NCBI RefSeq assembly: GCF_030811475.1
Contig: NZ_JAUSQV010000001.1
Coordinates: forward strand, 310,001 to 374,000
DNA length: 64,000 nt
Direction: 5' to 3'
DNA from: Nakamurella flavida
GTDB taxonomy: Bacteria > Actinomycetota > Actinomycetes > Mycobacteriales > Nakamurellaceae
Shown here: one piece after another, positions 34,706-44,700 of the stretch
Position numbering within the stretch: position 1 is the stretch's first letter
Layout of the letters: the number at the start of each line of letters is the position of its first letter
Program-made: the position numbers and the translations under genes
Notes under the pieces: model-generated
What the model was told of the DNA's origin: nothing
What the model saw: only the letters and a program-made list of their open reading frames with translations
The model's database searches: none

Positions 34706-35851
34706 TCAGCCGGCCGGGATCTTCTCCGGGCCCTGCCCGACGAGCGGGGTCGGCTCGACGTTCCACGGGTCTTCCTTGGCCGTCAGCGTGTCGATCCACC
34801 CGGCGATGTCGTCGTCGTACTTCGTGAAGTCCTGGAAGTTCGACGGCGTGACGCAGGCGAGCTTGAACAGGCTGTCCCGCTTCTCCTGCGGCAGCGTGGA
34901 CGGGTCGATCTTGCCGGTGGCGGCCAGGTAGGCGGTGTAGAGACCGATGGAAGCGGCCATGTACCCGCGGTGGAAGGTCTCGCCGACGATGGGGGAGTTC
35001 GGCTCCTTCATCATGTCGACGACCGGCGGGTAGAGACCGTCGGAGACGAACTTGATCTTGTTGTACAGCCCGGCGTTCTTGGCCGCGTTGGTGGCGCCGA
35101 TGATCATCGCGTCGTCGGCGGCCCAGATGCCGTCGACCTGGTCCGGGTACTTGGTGAGCAGGCTCTGCGTCACCGAGAGGCCCTGCTGCGGGTCCCAGTT
35201 CGCGGACTGGACGTCGAGCAGCTTGATGTTCGGGTAGGCCTTGAGGGCCTCCTTGAAGCCGGCGACCCGGGTCTGGCTGGTGGTGCTGTCCTCCACGCCG
35301 GCCAGCCCGACGACATTGCCTTTGCCGCCGAGGCTCTCGGCCAGGGCCTTGCCCGTGCACTCGCCGCTCTCCACGCCGGAGTACTTCTGGAAGGCGACGA
35401 AGTTGTTGCCGACGTCCCACGGCTCGAGGCTGTCCGGCTTGTTCCACCAGACCACGACGTAGCCGCCGGCGGCCTTGACCGCGTTGACGATGGTGGGGGC
35501 GTCCGAGCTGGCCACGGTGTTGACCATCAGGGCGACCTTCTTGCCCTGGGCCAGGATGGCCTGGATCTTGGAGATCTCGGTCTGGCTGCTGCCGGCGGAG
35601 TCGACGATCTGCACCTCGACGCCGAGCTTCTTGCCCAGCGCCTGGGCGCCCTCGATCATCGAGGCCATGTAGGGGTTGGTCGTGTTGATGACCGAGGCGA
35701 CGAGGACGAGGTCGTCGTTGGCGATGGGGGCCTGGCTCGAACCGCCCCCGCCGGCCGCCGTGGTGGTGGAGCAGGCGGCGCTGGTGGTCAGCACGGCGGC
35801 CGCCAGGGCGACGGCGGTGACTCGCCGGCGGAAATGCCTGATGCGGAACAT
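34706..35851 (-). CDS. Ribose-type ABC transporter substrate-binding lipoprotein
   Basis: A 381-residue sugar-type binding protein. A basic start (MFRIRHFRRRV) and hydrophobic segment end in the lipobox SAAC (about Cys27), followed by a Gly/Ser linker. The mature region follows the periplasmic-binding-protein type I fold: VLVASVINTTNPYMASMIEG, KVALMVNTVASSDAP, WAADDAMIIGATNAAKNAG. An AAAGGAG site lies just before the ATG at 35851. The open frame extends 38 codons further but would cross the operator region. Its ligand is unknown. Confidence 0.9.
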   Translation of the reverse strand: MFRIRHFRRRVTAVALAAAVLTTSAACSTTTAAGGGGSSQAPIANDDLVLVASVINTTNPYMASMIEGAQALGKKLGVEVQIVDSAGSSQTEISKIQAILAQGKKVALMVNTVASSDAPTIVNAVKAAGGYVVVWWNKPDSLEPWDVGNNFVAFQKYSGVESGECTGKALAESLGGKGNVVGLAGVEDSTTSQTRVAGFKEALKAYPNIKLLDVQSANWDPQQGLSVTQSLLTKYPDQVDGIWAADDAMIIGATNAAKNAGLYNKIKFVSDGLYPPVVDMMKEPNSPIVGETFHRGYMAASIGLYTAYLAATGKIDPSTLPQEKRDSLFKLACVTPSNFQDFTKYDDDIAGWIDTLTAKEDPWNVEPTPLVGQGPEKIPAG

Positions 35852-35917
35852 CGAGACTCCTTTGTCCAATGTCGGGGAGGAGGGACCGTTCCCCAGGGTG
35901 GCAGGCCGCGAATGATT

Positions 35918-35932
35918 ATGCAGACGCTGCAT
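35918..35932. promoter_or_regulatory. 15-bp palindrome upstream of the second importer
   Basis: ATGCAG and CTGCAT flank ACG, giving a perfect palindrome 67 bases before the binding-protein gene, in an AT-richer stretch. Size and symmetry fit a GntR- or LacI-type operator. No regulator gene lies beside it, so the regulator must be encoded elsewhere. Confidence 0.5.
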
Positions 35933-36049
35933 CTTGATGTGTGGAGTTTGGAGCAGAATGCTCATCTCGTCAAGGGTGGGTGTCCACCGGTCCCCGGTGG
36001 CGTAAGAGCCGGCCCCGGGCGCCGGGTCCAGGCGCCGGCGTGCAGCCGA

Positions 36050-36081
36050 ACGCGGGGGCGCCGTGATCGGCGCCCCCGCGT
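36050..36081 (-). terminator. Hairpin after the epoxide hydrolase gene
   Basis: ACGCGGGGGCGCC and GGCGCCCCCGCGT form a perfect 13-bp stem around a six-base loop, 19 bases after the epoxide hydrolase stop codon. It separates that gene from the importer operon, which therefore needs its own promoter. Confidence 0.75.
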
Positions 36082-36100
36082 GGTGGGTCGGTGCCCGCGA

Positions 36101-37348
36101 CTAGCCGCGTAAGGTCCGGAAGAACGTCCGCACGTCGTCGACGTAGATGTCGGGAACCTCGAGCGGGGCGAAGTGCCCGCCCTCGGTGTGCACCCGGTAC
36201 TGCTGGAGGTTGAAGTAGCGCTCGGTCCACTTGCGCGGCGGCTTGTAGATCTCCCCCGGGTAGATGGCCACCGCCGTCGGCGCGCCCACGACCGGGAAAC
36301 GGTCGTGGGAGGGCGACCAGGGGTTGTTGCGGCATTCCCAGTAGTAGCGCGAGGACGTCCCCCCGGTGTTGGTCAGGAAGTACACGGCCGCGGTGGTGAC
36401 CAGATCCTCCTTGGGCCAGACCTTCTCGAACGCCTCGGTGCCGACGCCGCGTTCGGCCAGACCCCAGAAGTAGCGCTTCTCGGTGATCCACGCGAGCTGG
36501 CCGGCCGGGGAGTCGGCGAACAGCGACGCCAGGGTCTGCGGCTTGGTCAGCTGCATCTCTCCGTAGCCGCTCTCGTTCTCCACGAACAGCTTGCCGCGCT
36601 CGAACCACCCCTCCTCGCCCTCGCCGTACTCGCCGGCGGCGGGCAGGCCGAGGGCCGGGTCGAACTCGACGTCGGCGGGCTTGTCCGGGTGCTCGAACAG
36701 GTAGTGGCTCATCTGCGCGGCGAAGTGGGTGTAGATGCCGTACACGTCGGCCTCGTACTTGTGCCCGTGCTGCTGGGTGACCAGGGCGCCCCAGTCCCCG
36801 CCGGCCACGGCGTACTTCTCGTACCCGAGAACCTCCTTCATCAGGGTGTTCTCGAGATCCGCCGTCTTCCACCAGTTCCAGCCGGTCTCGGTGAGCGGGG
36901 AGGAGAAACCGTAGCCGGGCAGGGAGATGAGCACGACGTCGAACGCGTCGGCGGCATCGCCGCCGTGCGCCGCCGGGTCGGTGAGCGGTCCGATCACCTT
37001 GCGCAGGTCCCAGAACGTCCACGGCCAGCCGTGGTGGATGAGCAACGGCATCGGGGCCGGCGCGCCCTCGGCACGCTTGCCCTTCACATGGATGAAGTGC
37101 AGCGGGACGCCCATCAGTTCGACCCGGAAGTGCGGCAGCTCGTTCATCCGCCGCTCGACGTCACGCCAGTCGTAGGAGTTGATCCAGTAGTCGACCAGCT
37201 GCTTGTGGTAGCCGGTGTTGTACCCGTAGCGCCAGTCGTCGTTCGCGAAGTCCTGCGGGAAGCGGGTGCGTCGCAGGCGCTCGTTCATGTCGGCGAGATC
37301 GGCCTCGGAGATGGCGATCTCGAAGGGTTGGACGTCGTACTCGGTCAT
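36101..37348 (-). CDS. Epoxide hydrolase (alpha/beta-hydrolase, EHN family)
   Basis: A 415-residue alpha/beta hydrolase with the N-terminal epoxide-hydrolase lid domain (about residues 1-110). The oxyanion motif is HHGWP, the nucleophile is the Asp of AGGDWGALV, and the catalytic His is in EGGHFAPLE near the C-terminus. Lid tyrosines are plentiful in the YNTGYHKQLVDYW and ERYFNLQQYRVH areas. It should open an epoxide to a diol in the cytoplasm. The ATG is preceded by GAGAGG. It lies 40 bases downstream of the BKACE gene and is probably cotranscribed with it. Microsomal-type EHN proteins often accept bulky substrates. Confidence 0.88.
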   Translation of the reverse strand: MTEYDVQPFEIAISEADLADMNERLRRTRFPQDFANDDWRYGYNTGYHKQLVDYWINSYDWRDVERRMNELPHFRVELMGVPLHFIHVKGKRAEGAPAPMPLLIHHGWPWTFWDLRKVIGPLTDPAAHGGDAADAFDVVLISLPGYGFSSPLTETGWNWWKTADLENTLMKEVLGYEKYAVAGGDWGALVTQQHGHKYEADVYGIYTHFAAQMSHYLFEHPDKPADVEFDPALGLPAAGEYGEGEEGWFERGKLFVENESGYGEMQLTKPQTLASLFADSPAGQLAWITEKRYFWGLAERGVGTEAFEKVWPKEDLVTTAAVYFLTNTGGTSSRYYWECRNNPWSPSHDRFPVVGAPTAVAIYPGEIYKPPRKWTERYFNLQQYRVHTEGGHFAPLEVPDIYVDDVRTFFRTLRG

Positions 37349-37388
37349 CGTCGACCTCTCGTTCTCGGGGGGGAGTGGGCGGAACGGG

Positions 37389-38336
37389 TCAGCGGAGCTG
37401 GTAGAGGGCGCGGGCCTCGTCGTGGGTCGCGATGGGTCGACCCACCTCGCGGGCGATCTCCTGGGCCTGCTGCAGCAGCTCGAGATTGGTGGGGTTGCGG
37501 GCCGGGTCGTAGAAGAGCTCGAGACCGGTCTTGATGTGGCCGCCGAGCTCGATGGCGCGGCGCAGGATGGAGGTGTCGTCCAGCGCGCCCTGTCCCCAGA
37601 TCGAGATGTACCAGGGGTGGGTGACCGTGGCCTCCTCGATCATGTGCAGGTAGTAGTACAGGCTCTCCAGGCTGGGCTTCATGCCGTTGGTGCCGATCGG
37701 CTCGGTGGCGGTCAGGCCGTAGTCGCCGATCAGGTAGAAGTCCCACATCGACCCCGGCGTGGACAGCCCCCGGTTGACGTAGTGCATCGCGTGCCGCAGG
37801 TGACCGGGCTCGTAGACCCCGTAGACCATCGGGATGTTCCGTTCGCGCAGCATCTTCCACTGGCTGGCCACGCGCTGGTAGTTGAAGCCGAACTCCGGCC
37901 CCGACAGGTAGCCCTCGGCGTCGACGTCGGTGGCGAACAGGGTGAGACCGGTGTCCACGCACGCGATCCGGGCGTTCGCGTGCTCGTTCAGGAACATCAC
38001 GTGCTCCAGGCCGTTCTCGTCCGGGAGCAGCCGCAGGTTGTTGCAGGTCGTCGGGTACCAGGTGATGTCCGGGTGCTTGGCCAGGACTCGGTCCCAGGTC
38101 CGCATGTAGTCCTTGTAGGCGTTCTCGCCGAGCAGGTCGAAGCTGGTGTTGTGGGCGTGGATCGCGCCCGCGCCGGCTTCCCAGCAGCGGATCGCGTCCT
38201 CGGCGATCTCCTCGTAGCCGACCGGGGTGTTCGGGTTCATCTCCTTGGTCCGGATGCCGTTGATGTGCGACTCGATGATCACCGGCGAGGTCCAGGTGGG
38301 CTTCATGTCGGCGTACTTGTCCAGGGCGGTGACCAC
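37389..38336 (-). CDS. BKACE family beta-keto acid cleavage enzyme (DUF849)
   Basis: A 315-residue TIM-barrel protein of the BKACE family, which condenses a beta-keto acid with acetyl-CoA and cleaves it to acetoacetate plus a new acyl-CoA (Kce acts on 3-keto-5-aminohexanoate). Visible marks are VIIESHINGI at the start, the metal-binding IHAHNTSFD, the FATDVDAEG segment, and the late IWGQGALDDTSILRRAIELGG. The GTG start has GGAGA upstream; the open frame continues 37 codons further without one. It heads the group with epoxide hydrolase. The substrate in this context is not known. Confidence 0.85.
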   Translation of the reverse strand: MVTALDKYADMKPTWTSPVIIESHINGIRTKEMNPNTPVGYEEIAEDAIRCWEAGAGAIHAHNTSFDLLGENAYKDYMRTWDRVLAKHPDITWYPTTCNNLRLLPDENGLEHVMFLNEHANARIACVDTGLTLFATDVDAEGYLSGPEFGFNYQRVASQWKMLRERNIPMVYGVYEPGHLRHAMHYVNRGLSTPGSMWDFYLIGDYGLTATEPIGTNGMKPSLESLYYYLHMIEEATVTHPWYISIWGQGALDDTSILRRAIELGGHIKTGLELFYDPARNPTNLELLQQAQEIAREVGRPIATHDEARALYQLR

Positions 38337-38478
38337 GATGTCTCCAGGCTGTCGAAGGTCCGGCGGACCACGCCGGGGGCGGGCCTCGGGGCTGTCCGGA
38401 GTCGATGCTAGGGAGAACCGGCGCTTTTGCCTAGATTGGCACGCCATGAATATTCAGTCAGACACCCGCTCGGACAGC

Positions 38479-38515
38479 GGAACACCCCCGCCCGGGAGAC
38501 GGGCGGGGGTGTTCC
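38479..38515. terminator. Strong hairpin downstream of the GT4 gene
   Basis: GGAACACCCCCGCCCG pairs perfectly with its complement around a five-base loop. It lies 46 bases after the stop codon of the minus-strand glycosyltransferase and before the BKACE promoter, so it ends the exopolysaccharide operon. Confidence 0.8.
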
Positions 38516-38560
38516 GGGGGCACTGTCGGGGCGTGCACCGTCGCGCGGGAGAGAGGAAAC

Positions 38561-39775
38561 TCAGCGCCGGGCCAACCGGACGGCCAGATCGTCCAACCGC
38601 CGGGCCGTGGCCTCGATGCCGTAGCGCGCGACCACGTCCGCGTCCGGCCGGGTCCGGTCGGCCGGGACGCGGGAGAACAGCTCCTCGACGGCGGCGACCA
38701 GGGCGACCCGCTCGGCGTCGGCGGAGGCATCCGACGGTGCCAGCGGCAGGGCGGAGGCGGGCTGCTCGGACAGCTCGTCCAGCGCCGGGCACTGGGCGTA
38801 GGCGACGGGCAACCCGGCGCCCATGCCCTCGATGACGGCCATGCCGAAGGTTTCGTCCCGGGACGGGCTGACCAGCACGTCCATCGCGGCCAGCACGGCG
38901 GGGACGTCCCCGCGAGGGCCGAGCACGTGCACGGCGTCGGCCACCCCCAGCGCCTGGGCGCGGGCGACGAGCTCGGCGCGCAGCGGGCCGTCGCCGGCCA
39001 GCACCAGTTCCCGTCGTCCCCGGCCGAGCGTCGGGGCCAGGGCCTCGAGGAGCTGGGGGAAGCGCTTGACCGGCTCCAGCCGGCCGACCCCGCCGACCAC
39101 CTGCACGTCCGGACCGATGCCGAGCTCGGACCGCACCCGGTCGCGGGCCGCCGGATCGAACCGCAGGGCGGCGAAGTCGATCCCGTTGTCCACCACGGTG
39201 ATGCGCCGGTCGGCCACACCCCAGGCCAGCAACCGGGTGCGGGTCATCCGGGACACCGCGACGGTGTGCGTGCTCAACGCCTCCAGCCCGCGGTAGAGCC
39301 ACTTGAGCTGCGGGGTCAGCGGGCGGTTCTCGATGGTGGTGTCCATGAGCGAGTGCTCGGTGGAGATGACGGTGCGGATGCGGGCCAGGCGCGCGGCCGG
39401 GATGGCCCAGAGCTGGGCGGAGAGCAGATGCACCTGGACGACGTCCGGTCGCAGCCGCCGCAACGAGCGGGCGAGCCGGGGAACGGCGGTCAGCTTGGCC
39501 CAGCCGTCCATGCCCCCGAGGATCTGCACGTCCTGGCCGGCGGCGGCCATCGCGTCGGCCACCACCCCGCCGTGGTACAGCGCGATGACCGTGGTGGGGT
39601 GGCGGCTGTGGGCGGTGATCGCCTGCACCTGGCGCTCGGCCCCACCGGTGGTCAGGGTGGTGATGACGTGCACCACCCTCCCCAGGATCGGAGCATGCGC
39701 GTGGTCCGCAGGCTCGGTCCGGCGGTTCGCGTCCGCCGGGGCGGCGGGCGGGCCGGGGGCGGTGCCGTCGGTCAT
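38561..39775 (-). CDS. Glycosyltransferase family 4 protein
   Basis: A 404-residue GT-B enzyme. The N-terminal acceptor domain has VVHVITTLTTGGAERQV (about residues 34-50), typical of WaaG/capsule GT4 enzymes. The donor domain has GGVGRLEPVKRFPQLLEAL and SPSRDETFGMAVIEGMGAGLP with the conserved Glu pair. It is the last gene of the exopolysaccharide operon and overlaps the previous glycosyltransferase gene by four bases (ATGA). Donor and acceptor are not identifiable. Confidence 0.9.
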   Translation of the reverse strand: MTDGTAPGPPAAPADANRRTEPADHAHAPILGRVVHVITTLTTGGAERQVQAITAHSRHPTTVIALYHGGVVADAMAAAGQDVQILGGMDGWAKLTAVPRLARSLRRLRPDVVQVHLLSAQLWAIPAARLARIRTVISTEHSLMDTTIENRPLTPQLKWLYRGLEALSTHTVAVSRMTRTRLLAWGVADRRITVVDNGIDFAALRFDPAARDRVRSELGIGPDVQVVGGVGRLEPVKRFPQLLEALAPTLGRGRRELVLAGDGPLRAELVARAQALGVADAVHVLGPRGDVPAVLAAMDVLVSPSRDETFGMAVIEGMGAGLPVAYAQCPALDELSEQPASALPLAPSDASADAERVALVAAVEELFSRVPADRTRPDADVVARYGIEATARRLDDLAVRLARR

Positions 39776-40998
39776 CCGCCGGCCACCCGGTCCGCCGGCG
39801 CCACCGCGCGGCCGACGACCTCCTGGTAGACCCCGGCAACCCCGTCGGCGCAGCGCTCCCAGGTGGGCAGGTCCACCTCGGGGCGGGTGCGCGGGGCCGT
39901 CGGGTCCTGCGCGCGCAGGAGCTGCAGCGCGGCGGCTGCGATCTCCTCGTTGCTCGACTCGGCGGAGATCCCGGTGACCAGGCCGTCCTCGACGAGGTCA
40001 CCGGTGCCGGCGATGTCGAAGCCGAGCACGGGCAACCCGGAGGCGACCGCCTCCATGACGCCCACCGGGTGCGCCTCGTAGCTGGAGAGCGCCATCATCA
40101 GGCTCGACTGCGCCAGCTCCCGGGCCATGGCCGAGCGGTCCGCGGGCGGCAGATGACGGATGGCCACGCTGTCCTGCACGCCGAGCTCGACGGCGAGATC
40201 GCGCAGCGCCTGCTCGTAGGGGCCGGCGCCCAGGACGACGAGATCGGCGTCCGGCATCTCCGCCAGGATCAGCGGCATCGCCTCGATGGCCCGGTGGTGG
40301 CCTTTGTACTTCTCCAGTCGTCCGCTGGAGACCATCCGCCCCTGACGCGCCGTCACGTCGGCGGCGACGGCGGGCAGGGCGCCCCCGTTGCCGATGACCA
40401 CGAAGTGGTCGGGGTCGATACCGGTGGCCGCGCTGAACCGCTTCTTCTCGAACCGGCTCACTGCGATGAGCTTGGCCGACCGCCGCAGCAGCGGGGCCAG
40501 CACGGAGAACTGCGCCCCGCGGGCCGCCGTGCGCCCGGCCGAGGAGTGACCGCCGCTGTGGAAGGTCAGCACGAACCGCTTGCCGGCCCGGATCGCGGCC
40601 AGCATGCCGACCAGCGGCACCAGGGTGTTGATGCCCTGGAAGTGGATGACGTCCCACTGGGGCTGGGCGATGACCTTGCCGATGCCGGGGGAGAAGTAGA
40701 AGTCCTGTTCCTTCGGCCAGCTGCGCCGGCGGATCACCGGGACGCCGCCGACCTCGTCGCGCTCGGGCAGGGCGCCGCTGCGGTCGGTGGTCAGGATGGT
40801 GACCTCGACGTCGGAGCGCAGCGCCAGCCGCTTGGTGACCTCGGCGACGTGCGTTTCCAGGCCGCCGAGTTCGGGGAAGTAGCGCTGCACCACGTGCAGC
40901 ACCCGGATGGGTCGGTCGGCCGGGACGGGCAGCGGTGTCCGGCCGTGACCGGTGACCGCCGCGCGCAGCCGCGCCAGCGGGGAGGGGCGGGCGGTCAT
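39772..40998 (-). CDS. Glycosyltransferase family 4 protein
   Basis: A 408-residue GT-B enzyme. The acceptor domain starts with RVLHVVQRYFPELGGLETHV, and the donor domain has MVSSGRLEKYKGHHRAIEAM and LSSYEAHPVGVMEAVASGLP. The C-terminus (WERCADGVAGVYQEVV) matches the family's closing helix. The ATG overlaps the preceding membrane protein gene by four bases. It acts with the next GT4 and the flippase/GT-C protein in one operon. Confidence 0.9.
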   Translation of the reverse strand: MTARPSPLARLRAAVTGHGRTPLPVPADRPIRVLHVVQRYFPELGGLETHVAEVTKRLALRSDVEVTILTTDRSGALPERDEVGGVPVIRRRSWPKEQDFYFSPGIGKVIAQPQWDVIHFQGINTLVPLVGMLAAIRAGKRFVLTFHSGGHSSAGRTAARGAQFSVLAPLLRRSAKLIAVSRFEKKRFSAATGIDPDHFVVIGNGGALPAVAADVTARQGRMVSSGRLEKYKGHHRAIEAMPLILAEMPDADLVVLGAGPYEQALRDLAVELGVQDSVAIRHLPPADRSAMARELAQSSLMMALSSYEAHPVGVMEAVASGLPVLGFDIAGTGDLVEDGLVTGISAESSNEEIAAAALQLLRAQDPTAPRTRPEVDLPTWERCADGVAGVYQEVVGRAVAPADRVAGG

Positions 40999-41753
40999 CG
41001 GGGGGTCCCGTCCAGGATGAGTTCGCGGACCGGGGTGCTCTGGCCCGGGTTGATCAGCTGCACGGTGACCGTCTCGCCGGCGGTCAGCGTCAACGGCACC
41101 TGCACCGGGACGTCGGGGTCGAGCACGATGCCGGTGGCCAGTACGGATCGCCCGGTGGAGGTCTCCACCACGATGTCGAGCGGGCCGGCCGCGCGGCCGG
41201 AGGTGATGGTGACCGTGGTGGCACCGTCGACCGCGGGGGGCGCGGCCATCTGCACGCCGGGCACCGTGACCTGATCGGTCGACACCACGGACATCACGAT
41301 CGCCTCGGTGACGATGCCGCCGGCAATGAGCGTGCAGACCAGGGTCAGCACGGACACCTGCCCGCGCAGGCCGGCGGCCAGTGATGGTGCCGCCGGTCGG
41401 CCCTCGGCCAGGGCCAGGGCGAGCAGGGCGAGCAGGCTGAGCGCGATCGACCAGGTCAACCGGGTCAGGCCCCAGGGCAGCACGGTGAGCAGCAGCCCGG
41501 TGAGCGCGACGACGACCACGGCGCCGCCCAACCCGACGAGGACGGCATCGAGCCGGCCGCGGCGGCGCAGCCGGGCCACCCGCTCCAGCACGACCAGGGC
41601 GGCGACGACGACCACCGGGGTGGTCAACCAGGTGGGCGCACCGATGACGACCAGCAGCTCGGCGAGCAGCACCAGGCCGGCGCGCCACACCAGGTCGCGG
41701 CTGACCGCACGACCGGTGTCCCGGTCCTGGGTGGTGAGGGTGTCACTGGGCAT
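40995..41753 (-). CDS. Membrane protein of the exopolysaccharide operon
   Basis: A 252-residue protein with about five hydrophobic segments between residues 20 and 165, then an ~85-residue extracytoplasmic beta-rich domain ending in LINPGQSTPVRELIL. I recognise no family. Its ATG overlaps the large flippase/GT-C gene by 11 bases and its stop overlaps the GT4 start by four. The context implies a role in assembling or exporting the same polysaccharide, perhaps as an accessory or chain-length factor. The fold of the C-terminal domain suggests substrate or protein binding rather than catalysis. Confidence 0.75.
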   Translation of the reverse strand: MPSDTLTTQDRDTGRAVSRDLVWRAGLVLLAELLVVIGAPTWLTTPVVVVAALVVLERVARLRRRGRLDAVLVGLGGAVVVVALTGLLLTVLPWGLTRLTWSIALSLLALLALALAEGRPAAPSLAAGLRGQVSVLTLVCTLIAGGIVTEAIVMSVVSTDQVTVPGVQMAAPPAVDGATTVTITSGRAAGPLDIVVETSTGRSVLATGIVLDPDVPVQVPLTLTAGETVTVQLINPGQSTPVRELILDGTPR

Positions 41754-44700
41754 CGCGGAGCTCCCGGAGGTCGTAGATCACGATGGATCCGTTGTCGTAG
41801 ATGCGCTGGACACCGGCGACGCCGGTGAACTTGTCCAGGGCCTCCGGGGACACCGGGGTGGTGCGTCCCTGGCCCTCGAACTCGCCGTTCTCGATGTAGA
41901 CCTGCTGGTTGGGCAGGCCGTTGGCCAGCCGCCGGTCGACGATGAGGTACTCGAGCTGGGCCCGCTTGATCAGGTCGAAGTCGGCGTCGGTGAGCTGCGG
42001 GTCGAGCAGCAGCCGGGAGGCGTCGATCAGGGTGGAGACGTGCCGGACGGTGAACTGGCCGCCGTAGGCCGCGGCCAGCAGGCCGCCCACCCGGTCGCCG
42101 TAGACCCGGCTCTCCACCGGCAGGTTCGCCGCCATCCACTCCGCCGCGGCGAGGTTGTCGGCGTCCACGCTGCGTGCGTCCGCCGAGATGAGGTACGGCC
42201 CCGGCAGCTGCTGGGCGGTGGGGCCCGAGCCCAGCACGATGTTGCCCAGGAAGGTGATCGTCGCGGCCACGGTCAGCACCGCGGTGCCGATCACGCTGCG
42301 CCGGCCGGTCCACCGACGGTGGATCAACCACCAGCCGACCACGGCGGCGATACCCAGGAAGACGAACCCGGCCGCCCGGTCGCCGACCTCGGCTGTGGCC
42401 CGGGTCAGGTGCCCACCGGGAACCACCGGGTACAGCAGGGCCAGCAGGGTGATCAGCACGCCGAACGCGTCACGGCGGCGCAACCGGGACCGACCGAACA
42501 GCAGGGCGGCGAGCAGCGCCACCGCGCTGATCAGCACCGCGGCGATGATCAGCACCTGCTCCCACGGCGCGGGTCCGGCGCCGGCGGTGTTGGCGAACAG
42601 GGCCTTGGTCTGCTCGCCCTCGGCCAGGCTCGCCACGTCGGTGGACGAGCTGGTCACGATGGCCAGCAGGTACGACCCGATGGGGCTGCCCGGGTTGACC
42701 GCGGTCAACAGCCAGGTGACGACGCTGGCGCCGAGCATGACGAGCAGGCCGCCGATGTCCCGGCGGTCGTCCGCCCGCCGCCCGTCGTCGACGGCGGTGC
42801 CGGTGGCCTTCCGGCTGCGCAGGATCGCGGCCAGGGCGACCCACACCGCGAAGGTGCCGACCAGCAGGATTGCGGTGACGTGGTGGGTCAGCGCGACCGC
42901 CGCCACCCCGGCCAGCGGCAGCACGAGCGCGGTGCGCGCCCCCCGCCGACGGGTGAGGAACAGGTAGATGGTCAGGACCGCCAGCGGCAGGGCCAGAGTC
43001 TGGTACGAGTACTGCGAGTTGAAGAACAGGAACTGCGAGTTCAGCACGTAGACGACGCTGGCGATGGCGCCGGCCCGACGGGACCCGGTCAGCAGGGTGA
43101 CCAGTCCGATGAGGGCCAGCACCAGGATGACCCGCGCGGCCACCAGCACCACGGTGCCGGCGACGAACGAGCTCAGCCCGGTGGTCTGGTGCAGGGCGTC
43201 GGTGACGACCTCCAGGCCCGGGTAGTAGCCCGATACGGGCAGCAGCGGGTTCTCGCTGAACAGCCGGTGCGTCTCGTCGATCTGGCGCAGGGTGTTCGCG
43301 TGGATCAGCTCGTCGTGGAAGACGAACCGGTCCGGGGAGATGACCAGGCGGCTCAGCTGCAGCAGCACCGGCAGGGCGATGGCCAGGACCAGCCATTCGG
43401 CGTGCGGCGTGCGCGGCCACAGCACCCGCACGCAGGCCGGGACGAAGATGATCGCGAGACCGGCGACCCACAGCGTCTGCTGCAGACCGGTGGCCGTCGC
43501 CGTCCGGGAGGACGCGGCGGCGACGGCCATGAGCAGCAGGCCCAGGGCCATGACGACGAGCACCGGCCCGGTGAACGGCCGCCCGGGGACGACCACCAGC
43601 GGGGCCTGCGGGTCGGGGCCGGTCAGCAACCGCCGGAGACGGCCGGGTCGCGGTGACCCATTGCTCGGCCCGGGATCTCCGGTTGCGGCGTGCTGCTCGA
43701 CCGGTCGTTCGGCGGTGGCGGTCCGGGCGCCGGCCACCGGGGTGGCGGCAGCCTCGGCACCGGCAGGGAGCTGCGGTGCGGGCACGTCCGGGATCCCCCC
43801 GGCACCGGCCGATGTCACTCCCGTGTCCGGGGTGGCGCGGTCCATGCGACTCTCCTCGTCCGGCCCGCGGCGCAGCGCCGACCGCTCGTCATCGTGCCCC
43901 CCGAGGCGTTCTTCTCCCGGTGAAGTCGACACCGCGACGGCGTTCTGCCCCTCGTTCGGGGTGGTTCGGGTCATCTGGCGGTACCCGCGGTACAGCGGGA
44001 CGGCTAGGATCAACGCCTCGACGACCAGCACACCGACGAAGCCGAGACACAGGCCGACCGTGCCCCCCAGTTCGGCACCGATGGCCGCCGCGACCAGTTC
44101 CAGCACGGTGAAGACCACCAGCAGCAGGGTCGCCTCGGTGGTGCGCCCCTGGACCCGTCGCAGGGCCACGAAGTGGTCCTTGATCACGAACGGCAGGCCG
44201 GCCAGCACCAGTGCCCGCAGGATGTTCGCGCCCTCGTCGGAGTAGGCGGACCCGAAGAGGTTCAGCACCAGCGGGGCCAGCGGGAAGATGACGATGATGG
44301 CGGACAGGCTCACCGCGAGGCCGACCGGGATGGTCAGCCGCATGCGGCTGAGCACCTCCCGCTCGTCGCCGCGGGCCGCGGCGAACAGGCCCACGCTGAT
44401 GGCGAACGGCAGGGCGAAGACGAACCCGGAGACCAGGACGGCCGAGTTGAAGTAGGCGTTCTCCTGGGCGGAGAGCAGCACCGTGACCATGATCGGCAGG
44501 ATCTGCAGGGTCGCCTGGATGGTGATGTTCAGAGCGTGGTGACTGGCCGCGTCCCGGCCCATCCCACGGAGCAGGCGCAGGTCGATGAGCCGTCCCGAAC
44601 CCGCGCGTCCGCCCCGGGTCCGGAAGGAGACCAGCGGCAGCGACACCAGCGAGCCGATGGTCCAGGCCAGGAAGATGGCCATGCCGCCGCCCGCCCCGAG

